Origin: Tetracladium setigerum
Lineage: Eukaryota > Ascomycota > Leotiomycetes > Helotiales
Assembly (NCBI GenBank): GCA_031472005.1
Contig: PZJY01000012.1
Location: 1,302,001-1,366,000 of the forward strand
DNA: 64,000 nt
Reading direction: 5' to 3'
The position numbers were made by a program, and so were the translations under genes. Positions 55,662 to 64,000 of this stretch are shown piece by piece. The notes beneath the pieces were generated by a model that saw nothing but the letters and a program-made list of their open reading frames with translations, was not told where the DNA came from and ran no database searches. Position 1 is the first letter of the stretch. Every line of letters begins with the position of its first letter.

Positions 55662-57803
55662 TCATCCTGCAGCTGCTACTGAGGTTTGCTGTCTCTTTGC
55701 AGCTGGTTCGGTATCCTAACAACAGTTAGCGTTATCAGAGACTACCTGGATAGAATTTGGCAAGCCCATGCTCAGAGCTAGCCACTCAAATTTCACGCGA
55801 GTCCTTTCACATACTTCATTTGCTGTGCGCTTCTTTTTCTTCTTTGCGGAACGCACTGGCTTCTGTTCGCCTTCTGCGAAGACGTCGTCGGGAAGATCAA
55901 AACTAGAGACGTCAGCCATGAATCAAATTGGGTCGGAGGCACCAACTTTCGGATATGATTAACACTCAGCGCATTGAGTTCGGCGCTGTATTCAGTTCGG
56001 CTGCAGCAAAGATCTTTGAAAGCAATGACTTGCTTTGACAGGTCGAGTTTTTTTGATCCTGGATGGATTAGCAGATGGGCAGTTCAGAAATCGGGGAGCA
56101 ATTGGTGTTCGAGATTGGGCAAGTTCGCCATCATAAGCAGCATGGACCTCTGGATTTCTTGTGTTGGTCAAGGGTAGCACTTTACTCACCTTCTTTCATT
56201 TCCAGACCAATGTAATGAGTTGTAGTGTATACCATGGTGATGTCTTCGTCTTCAGCTTGCTTCTCAACCTTAGTCGCCTCTTCTAAAACGGCGGGATCGA
56301 TCACAGGGCCATGCCCAGTGGTTGCTGTTGGAATATCCTTTGCTTGAAAGTCAAGACAGCCACCTTTGACCTTTTGGATATCCGCATCTGCCTTGCATCT
56401 GTGTACTCGCTCGAAGCCTTTGTTGAAGGGGTGGGCGAGGGCTATGTCTTCATTGTCTTCAAGACCCACAACTAAGTGTCGAACTTTGGATTCGACCGTA
56501 CCAGACCACTTTAGCTGTGCTTCCATCGTTGTACTTGACGAGGTAATACATAAATAGTATTTGTATCCTTGTGTAAAGAAGGTGTGCTTGACAAACAAGT
56601 CCTTCCAAGGAGTCTTTCCAGCCATGACTTGATCCATGATCAGCCCGGCACGCCTAAGCTCCCTGTAGATGACCTCCTTCGTGAACCAGGATATGTTGTG
56701 GGTTGCACACATTGAGGGATATGCGGGTGTAATGATGGGCATAATATGGAACGCGTCTTGGTTATATAGCTATCTCGTGTGAGTCTGGTTCTTTGAGAAG
56801 AAAAGGGAAAACTAACCGTTGGGTTCCAAACTCGATGATGCATTTTAAAATCTTCAATTTGCTTAAGTTGTACAGGCATTGGCCATTTCCACTTCTCCAT
56901 GACTTTGAAGAACTTCTGAACGACGATCGACGAAGTGGCTTTGGGATACAGTTGGCAGACACGAGCAACAAGCATTGCCCAAGCAACCCCTCCAGGAAAT
57001 CCCATAATGTTAGCATATACTGCACGTCTTTGCGCCCACAGCTTAACTGCGCGAAGGGCGGTCTTGAATATCTTTTGTTGGGGAACAAGAGTTAGGATCT
57101 CATCAGTGACTCGAGTGCCGTTCAAAGAACGAAGCTCAAATGGATCCAGGCCTTCAAGAAGTGTGTGGTCGAGCAACGATAAATCCTTGGTGATTTCGTT
57201 CTTCAGTTCAATTCGTGAGTAAATCAAATCGATGCTGATTCCACTGTACTCAAACTTGATGATAGGCACAAACGAATCAGGGACAGAGGAAAGTTCAGTA
57301 ATCGATCCCTCGGGTGCATATTTTAGCAGGAGATCAGGGAAGTACTGAAAGAAGTCCGCATGTCTAACGTTCCTGGGGCCTACGACGAGGGTATCAATAT
57401 CCGAGCCGGGACCATAGACACCTAACCGATAGCTGCCATATGTGAACACTTTAGCGCTTCCAGCCTTTGCAACCTGTTCGCTAAGACCTTGTGATCTACC
57501 AACAACTCTCACAAATTCCTCGGCAATCTTTTGTAGGGAAGCTAGGACTACTTCTCTACATTGAAGAGCAACTTGTTAGCAAGCTGTTGAGCCAACGGTA
57601 TAGGATGGGATATTGGGGGCAAAATGCTGGGAGACGGCGTCGGCAGATTGGACGGACCTTTGCTTTGTCTCTGCCACAGTCTCAAAATTGTTCTGGCGTC
57701 TTAATTCCTCGATCAAGGCGTTGCTGGCTTCGTTCTCTTTCTGTGTAGGTAGGGCAAGAGAAAGCGGAGGCGTGACGCCAAAGGTTTGTGGAGGGTTTGA
57801 CAT
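55662..57803 (-). CDS. pap1: Poly(A) polymerase Pap1
   Basis: Nuclear enzyme adding poly(A) tails within the cleavage and polyadenylation factor. The nucleotidyltransferase core shows TYGSYRLGVYGPGSDIDTLV (GS and D-I-D metal ligands) and SIDLIYSRI with the third Asp; AVKLWAQRRAVYANIMGFPG and IITPAYPSMCATHNISWFT are the conserved central and RNA-binding blocks. Six exons: 57803-57658, 57555-56817, 56769-56190, 56058-55947, 55902-55815 and 55715-55662 (introns 102, 47, 131, 44 and 99 bp). The 44 bp intron (55946-55903) joins NALSVNHIR to NFDLPDDVFAEGE; a Lys-rich tail follows (SAKKKKKRTANE). 572 aa, in frame throughout. Divergent from the methyltransferase gene. Confidence 0.94.
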
Positions 57804-58118
57804 GACTGGCAATTTCGATTATCAAGGGCGCTGCCCAAGATGATCGAACGTTGAATTCGAGAGGGAGGAGAAGTGGATGGCGGAGGATGTTGGTGTTTTG
57901 ACTTGGTGTTGTTTTGGTCCATAACGACCGGATCGGAGAACAGCTCCTTTGACATTACCCGATTAGCCGTGCTGCTAGGTGCACCTATCACATCGAGTTC
58001 ATGTTGAATTAATTCATCTGTGAGATACAGAGCTTCACTTCAGAAACTGAAGAGTTTCACCTGATCACCTCCCGTTGTGAATAGGCGTTCTAGTTAGTGG
58101 AGCATTTCACTTCTCAGT
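57804..58118. promoter_or_regulatory. Divergent intergenic region, pap1 / N2227 methyltransferase
   Basis: 315 bp between start codons; no specific motif recognised. Confidence 0.4.
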
Positions 58119-59532
58119 ATGACGGAAACTGCGTGGGAGGGAAATGAAAGAACGCACGAAGATGCAGAGGAACAGCGTGTGCTTTTTGCAGCTCTGGATT
58201 CTTTCTAGTAAGTTGCCTTCTGTGGGTGCAAAAGGCGTTGAGATCATCAATCACTTTATACTTGGCTGTATTCCCCATCGACTATCTCCTCTCCATGTTC
58301 AATTCTTAACTAGTCGAATATTGAATGGTCTTCTTCCCAGTCATGAGTAGAAGAGATTGACTTGATCTTGGGCCCACTACTGACAACATACAGCCAGTAC
58401 GGAAAGACAGCTCACTTCAACACTACGCACACCCGACGTCAAGCCTTCTATGCTCTCCCGCGAGAACATATTAAAATCCTATCGGCTACTCCTTTCAATT
58501 ACCTGGATACTCTAAACGCCGTCGACGATGCACTTGACAAGAATGCCGAGTTATCACTTGCTATACTCCAATCAGGTCTCACTTCCTTTGGCATCTCCTC
58601 CGCTACCAAAGAATGGCAGGGAAAAGCAACACCAACTGATTTGGAAAAAGCAAGAGGTACTTTGAGGCAATTCTTTCGAGACTGGTCCGCCGAGGGAGCT
58701 TCTGAGAGAAATGCTTGTTATGGGCCCGTGATCGATGCTTTAGTTGCCGAGAAAGCAAAGTCAGCGACTGAATCCATGCGAGTTCTTGTACCAGGAGCTG
58801 GCCTCGGACGTCTAGTATTCGATCTTTCTTGTGCTGGCTTCAACGCTGAAGGGAACGAAATCAGCTACCATCAGCTTTTAGCCAGCGCATATATTCTCAA
58901 CCGTGCCCCCGCTGCAAACGCTCATACTGTATACCCTTGGGTCCACTCATTCTCAAACCACAAAAGTCGACTTGATCACCTGAAGTCTGTACAAGTACCA
59001 GATGTTCACCCTGCTGCATTTCTGGAAGATATTCAAAGTCATGGTCAGATGTCAATGAGTGCTTCGGATTTTCTGCTTTTGTACGGGCATGAAGATCAAA
59101 AGGATGCATTTGATGCCGTTGCCACTGTCTTCTTTTTAGATACAGCCCCAAATGTGATTCGATATTTCGAAACGATCAGACATTGTTTACGTCAAGGAGG
59201 TTTGTTAGTCAATTTTGGCCCTCTTCTTTGGCACTTTGAAAACAATGCTCCTGGGAAGCATGGTCAAGAATCGGGAACTGCCACGGACGAAGGTCCAATG
59301 GGTAAGTGGGACAAGAGCATGACTTGACTTCAACCCTCACTAATGCTAAGTAGGAATCGCGGACCCTGGGGCTATGGAACTTACCAACGATGAACTACTT
59401 GCACTCGTTGACAAACTCGGTTTTACAGTGGAGCATTCAGAAACGGGAATCGCTGCACCCTACATTCAAGATCAGTCCAGCATGTTACACCATACCTACC
59501 AAGCTAGTTTCTGGATAGCTAGGAAACGGTAG
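58119..59532 (+). CDS. N2227-family methyltransferase (carnosine N-methyltransferase-like)
   Basis: SAM-dependent methyltransferase of the N2227/CARNMT1 family, which methylates carnosine or histidine side chains in characterised members. The product shows YQYGKTAHFNTTHTRRQAFY near the N-terminus, ACYGPVIDALVAE, the SAM motif MRVLVPGAGLGRLVFDLS, then GNEISYHQLLASAYILNR, VATVFFLDTAPNVIRYFETI, LLVNFGPLLWHF and a final QASFWIARKR. Exons 58119-58207, 58394-59301 and 59354-59532 with introns of 186 and 52 bp; 391 aa, no frame errors. The substrate in this fungus is not shown by the sequence. Confidence 0.92.
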
Positions 59533-59649
59533 TTTCCTTCTAAATGCTCAAATTTGATATTCCACCATCTTCTTATCTTTCTATACACATAACGTTTTGT
59601 CCCATATATTTAGGTTCAAATCTGGTACAAACTCTTCCATCCCCCAATC

Positions 59650-60732
59650 TTACAACTTAGCCTTCTCATCCTGCATCGCGTCCACCATACCTCCTCTCGC
59701 CAAAACCTCCCCTCCATCCACGGTGATCACAGCACCATTAATATGTTCACTAGCCCTACTACTCAAAAACACGACCAACCCCGCAATATCCTCGGGTTTC
59801 CCTAACCTCCCGCTCGGATTCTTCTTTGCCAGCAACTCCGTTCCACCAGAAAGCTCAATCAGTCCACTCGCCATCTTACTCGGGAAGAAACCCGGCGCAA
59901 TCGCATTTACGCGAATGTTTCGGGGGCCGAGTTCAACAGCCAGATTCTTAGAGAGATGGATTACTGCGGCTTTGGAGGCGGAGTAGCCGTAGGTGGCATG
60001 TGCACCGAGACTTCCTACTGCGAGACCAGCTACGGAGCCGGTGATAATCACTCGTGATGGGGAGTTTGGCGATGCTTTCTTTTGCAGGAGCGGTGCGAAT
60101 CTACAACAAATCAGCACTCGAAATTCCAAATTTCAAAAACCAAAACCAAAAGCTCCAATCAATTCTAAATTTAGGGGAAAAGAGAGAAAGAAAACTTACA
60201 ATCTAACACACCCAAAAACACTCCTAACATTCAAATCCATCACCTTCCCAAAAGCGCCATCCGGATGCTCATCAAACTTCTCGCCCCACGTAGCGCCCGC
60301 ATTGGCAAACAACACATCGACGTGGTCAGTCGTCTCGCTGACTTTACGTACTAGTTCTTGGATCCCTTCGATTTTGGAGATATCAGCTGGGACGGAGATA
60401 GCTTTTGCACCCGGGGAGAGGTTGGGGAGGGAGTTGAGAGATTTCACAGCTGAGTCGCAGGCGCTGGCTTTACGGGAGGTGATGTAGACTTTGGATGCGC
60501 CTGCTTGGAGGAGTCTGTAGGGTTATTAGAGATGTTTGTGTAGGTAGGCAATTTGGTAATTGTAGAGAAAGGTTCTTAGGAGTGGGTTGGTGAGGGACAA
60601 AGGAGATTGGAATACATACCCTGATGCAGCGTGAAGTCCTAATCCTCTGCTTCCTCCCGTAACGACAACAACTTTCCCTTTGAGGGAGAAGATGTTGGTG
60701 AAATCATGGAGCTCGGTTTCTGGGTTTGACAT
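59650..60732 (-). CDS. Short-chain dehydrogenase/reductase (classical SDR)
   Basis: NAD(P)H-dependent oxidoreductase. The Rossmann motif TGGSRGLG (VVVVTGGSRGLGLHAASG) is near residue 29, NAG in VLFANAGATWGE, catalytic Ser in VIITGSVAGL, and the YxxxK pair in YGYSASKAAVIHLSKNLAVE; GRLGKPEDIAGLVVFLSS and GAVITVDGG close the fold. Exons 60732-60620, 60514-60200 and 60100-59650 (introns 105 and 99 bp); 292 aa, in frame. TSRK after the second beta strand suggests NADP(H). Substrate unknown; the neighbouring flavin-reductase-like gene on the same strand could act in a related step, but there is no cluster signature. Confidence 0.92.
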
Positions 60733-61316
60733 GGCTGCTGCTATTGATGAAAACTCCAAAAATAAATTCTTGCTATTAAACAGATATTGAAAGCTGGAAA
60801 AACTCGACAGGGAGACAATTGGTTTGATGAAATAATGCCTTGATATGAGATAGAGTGAAACTATGAGGTGATGAAGTGTCGTCGGTTTTAAATGAAATGT
60901 GAATATGCGGGGTTGAGACGGGAGAGCCGAGCCGAGGCTCATTTTTAGTATAGAAAACCCGGACAATGTTTTGAGTTTGGACGAGGATACAATGTTCACA
61001 TTGTATCACGAAGAGAAAGGAGCAGAATATGCTTGCTATCTTAATTGGAGGAAAGTGCTGGTTCAATTGATGTTCTTATTTTAGGACGGTACAAATAACA
61101 GTTCGGCGGCAGCTACTTGATCTATGCTGAGCAGCACGCCAACCCAAAGACTAGGAGAACACAGATAGAATAATTCTGGAGAAAATTTGTAAACATGCTT
61201 GGTCTATAATTTGACATTTTTCTTTCTGTGTATGTTCTTACTCATCTAAAAACAAGCTACCATGAAAAGCTCTCGTGCTCAACCGTTTCGACAACTCCGA
61301 TTTATGTGGCCAATCT
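60733..61316. other. Intergenic between SDR and flavin-reductase-like genes
   Basis: 584 bp: SDR promoter and the 3' UTR of the next gene (both minus strand). Contains ACAATGTTCACATTGT, an inverted-repeat-like stretch near 60990-61005. No gene. Confidence 0.4.
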
Positions 61317-62266
61317 CTACTGTCCCTCTCTCTTGGCCATAATGAGCTTCTTTGCATCCTCATCTCCTTCAACACCTTTCTCGTAATCCGGTCTAGGAAT
61401 TTCCATCGCATCTATCAAGCGACCATAACTAATGCCGCCTAACCTACTAATTGGATTCAGAACCTATCTCTCAGATTAGCAAGGTGGTCCTTTCTCACAC
61501 GTCAAAATGCCAAGATTCAAAAACTTACAGCGGGATCAATCAAGTTCTTATCCTCATTGATCGCATCTTCCCTAACCCAAAACCTAACTCCCTCAATAAT
61601 ACACAAAACTCCAGTCTTTTTCCCCTTCGTCACCCGACTCTCAAACTCTTGCGTACTGACCAACTTCCCCTCCACGCTGAACACAGCTTCCTTAACCCGA
61701 CTTGCCTTGACCTCCTTGCAATCGGCCGGAGTAAGGCCACTCAGCGCCCATTCACTCACGCCATATGGAGCATTGACACTCGTTGAATTCGCTGCTTCAA
61801 CGAAATGCTCCGAAATGATGTTGATCACGCATTCACCACTCTCCTTCAAATTCTTCAGCGAGTCTTTCGCAGCGCTGAAACCACCTGCATAGCCGACAGT
61901 GAAGAGAGGTGGATCATGGTTAATCATATTGAAGTAGCTGAATGGCGCGAGATTGGTAGACGTTCCATCCTTTGATCTCGTGGAAATGAAACCGATAGGT
62001 CGGGGTACGATAGCTGAGATGAGGAGTTTGTAGTTGAAAACTGCTGGACGGCCTTCTTCGTACGGATCGATTTCGACGTGCTTTTTGGTGAGGGAATCGC
62101 CGTTGTCGTTAGCTCCGTCGCCAAATTTCCAGGATGGATTGACCGTTCGGGTCATATGGAATTTGGAGGTGGTGGACCATGGCTCACGTTCGGATTCGAC
62201 CTTTTTGAAATCTGGGTGGGGATTGCGCTGGATAAGCTTTTCAGCATCGTGCTTGGGTTGGCTCAT
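61317..62266 (-). CDS. Flavin reductase-like, FMN-binding split-barrel protein
   Basis: Predicted FMN-binding flavoprotein, cytosolic. The domain is clear: YKLLISAIVPRPIGFISTRS, KDGTSTNLAPFSYFNMINHD, PPLFTVGYAGG, DSLKNLKESGECVINIISEH and ESRVTKGKKTGVLCIIEGVR. Start ATG 62266 (MSQPKHDAEK). Exons 62266-61529 and 61463-61317 joined by a 65 bp intron; 294 aa, ends IMAKREGQ. No frame errors. Family members serve as oxidoreductases or flavin-binding partners of unknown substrate. Confidence 0.9.
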
Positions 62267-63344
62267 GGTTGAGGAGGTGGTGAAGTTGTGGGATTGGAAA
62301 TTCTTGCTGTGAGTGGGGGAATGTGGTGAAGGGGGCACGTTCTTGAGGGATTGAAGAGTCTGAAAATGTGTCAGTATGTCGAATAAGTAAGGTTAGTGAT
62401 CACTTGAACGGGGGCGGCTTGCCTGGAGGCTCTGGAGAGTTTCGATGTCATAGAGAGTGGGAGAGATTGCAAGTGCCGGTTGTGACGGGTTGCATGAAAT
62501 ATATGTGAAGTCATGATGTGAGGCTTGATTGCTAAGGAGGAAAGGGACAGCCGGAATCTTGCGCTCCCCAAACGCCATTCTCTTTGGTCGCCATGCCAAT
62601 CCGATGATCCTTGGCTGACTTTCCCATTCTTTTCAATCCTATCAAACTTTCCGAGTCCATTTCTATCGGGCTAGCAATTACCTTCATCTTTCCTCATTTC
62701 CGCTATTTGTTTGTTCACGGCTTCCATCGGTCCAGTGGAAGTTGTTCCTTATCGATGATTATGTCAGGGCCATACAGTGCTGCGATGTACTGTACAGTAA
62801 GGATGCATCATCAAATACGATGGTACTGTCTTGAGAGATCAATTGTTTGTACACATTGTTTCAAGATTTTGAGTGTAGCAGCTTCTTGGTAATATGTCTT
62901 ACCGATGCACTTCAATCACAATTTACCATGCTTATTTCTTATCACGTGATCTATGCGATAGTCAGCCGCGGTGAACCAGGTCACAGCCAGCGTAGATTTC
63001 CTTCATCTGCCGTCCTCAACGACTTTATGCACATTTTCAAGTTATCCTAAGCAGCGTGATAGATTAAAACTCTCCGTTTCACCAGTCAATCCCGCCACTT
63101 CCTTACCACAGCATGTCGTGGTTCAAATGGAAATTCACAAAACCTCTCGGCCGAGATTTCAAGCAGGCGGAAACGTTTCGGCATTTTCGCTGAATTAATG
63201 AACTTATATCCGACATCACTCCTTGGAAATGTCACATCAAACTTCCTGATTTTGTCCTTTACATTCTTGGGAAATATATGATTCTAAGTTCCTTGCTGAC
63301 GGAGATCTCACCCCACGTTACGGCCGACGGACTTCACTATCTTC
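62267..63344. promoter_or_regulatory. Divergent 1.1 kb upstream region, flavin-reductase-like gene / Zn2Cys6 regulator
   Basis: The regulator and the flavoprotein diverge from this region, which is long for the window. It includes TCACGTGA at 62943-62950, a palindromic E-box-like (CACGTG) element. No coding frame I would support. Confidence 0.4.
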
Positions 63345-64000
63345 ATGGAGCGACAAGCGCGTCGACGTCGAAGGCCAGCATTGTCCTGTCTCGAATGCCG
63401 ACGCCGCAAGATCAAGTGCGATCGAAATGAACCTTGCAACCATTGTATCACCTCTCAGACTCAATGTAACTTCGATTCCAACAGCACTGAACACGTCCTG
63501 TTTCGGCAACAGCCGCAATTGGGCTCCATCCCAAGCCCATCTCCATCGGTAGCAGCAACAGCTCCTCCCAATCAATATCATACACCAAATGCCGTTTTCC
63601 ACACTGAAATACGACAATCAGTTCGTCCTCGGGACACTGAATCACCAAATTTCCAGGATCTTCTGCGACGAGTGCAATTGCTCGAAGAGTCCGCATCATC
63701 TGGTCCTCGCCAAGCACCGTCCGAGACTGGACTGCTAGATTCGCAAATCATCCTGAACAAAACGAGGCTATTGGGATGGAGTCACAGGATGGGATGGGGG
63801 GGAGAGGTACGAAGCATTTCTCCGAGTTTCGATTTCCACTGATCAATTCGCAAGTTTGCATCAATTTGGGCCTGCTATACTGAGGCTACTGGCGATGGGG
63901 ACGGGACTTTGTACCAAGACACCGAAACTCGAGCCCAAGTGGTTAGGATCGGTAATCTTCTTCGGAAATGCAAAGAAATAGCAAGGATTATCAAAATGGA
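63345..64000 (+). CDS. Zn2Cys6 fungal transcription factor, 5' part, runs off the right edge
   Basis: Zinc-cluster regulator. ATG at 63345 gives MERQARRRRRPALSCLECRR; cysteines at 15, 18, 25, 31, 34 and 41 fit C-x2-C-x6-C-x5-C-x2-C-x6-C. A linker and a short heptad stretch (DLLRRVQLLEESA) follow, then ILNKTRLLGWSHRMGWGGE. A 48 bp intron (63807-63854, GTACGA...AAG) joins to FASIWACYTEATG and NLLRKCKEIARIIKM, which continue past base 64000. This arrangement is common in C6 regulators of catabolic or secondary-metabolic genes. The target is unknown; the divergent flavoprotein is one candidate by position only. Confidence 0.88.

Overview
The window is nuclear DNA of a filamentous ascomycete fungus (Pezizomycotina). 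This is read from dense genes on both strands, many short GT-AG introns (about 44-105 bp, often with a CTAAC/CTGAC-like branch site just before the acceptor), and fungal families such as Zn2Cys6 regulators, a DUF4045-gelsolin protein, a GPI-anchored GH13 enzyme and a Mid2-like sensor. The gene content would fit Leotiomycetes, but I cannot fix the class from this sequence alone. There is no operon structure, CRISPR array, recognisable transposon or tRNA gene that I can support.

Layout: (1) 0-9 kb: 5' part of the splicing factor gene rse1 (-), divergent from mitochondrial mss51 (+), then a secreted GPI-anchored alpha-amylase/glucanotransferase (+), a phosphoglycerate-mutase-fold TFIIIC tau55-like protein (+) and a histidine acid phosphatase (-). 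(2) 9-24 kb: a PPR protein (+), the kinetochore subunit Mis12/Mtw1 (-), the CORVET subunit Vps3 (-) divergent from a CASP/Coy1 golgin (+), and a secreted DUF3455 protein (+) with a 2 kb upstream region. (3) 24-40 kb: mitochondrial phosphatidylserine decarboxylase (-) divergent from a Herp/Usa1-like ER ubiquitin-domain protein (+), the ribosome-biogenesis helicase Drs1 (-), a 1.5 kb-residue-class (about 1528 aa) disordered protein with repeated PPHL motifs and a GNAT domain (-), and the small GTPase Arl2 (+). (4) 40-64 kb: a DUF4045-gelsolin protein (+), a Zn2Cys6 regulator (-), a Mid2-like wall sensor (-), the phosphatidate phosphatase App1 (-), poly(A) polymerase (-), an N2227 methyltransferase (+), an SDR oxidoreductase (-), a flavin-reductase-like protein (-) and the start of a second Zn2Cys6 regulator (+). 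Most are conserved housekeeping or trafficking genes; several pairs share divergent promoters of about 300 bp.

The most striking whole-window signal is technical or biological: 13 of 24 genes are broken by single-base reading-frame slips, 22 places in all. At 21 of the 22 the frame is restored by adding ONE base, mostly within runs of G or C, and after that correction every spliced gene length is an exact multiple of three. Exons, splice sites and motifs are otherwise intact, so I read these as homopolymer under-calls in the assembly and annotate the genes as functional, not as pseudogenes.

The best candidates for new biology are the PPHL-array/GNAT protein (32855-37739, which also has a GC-AG intron), the LxLxL (EAR-like) tract in the Zn2Cys6 regulator at 45591-48057, and the alternating-histidine repeat in the Herp-like protein.
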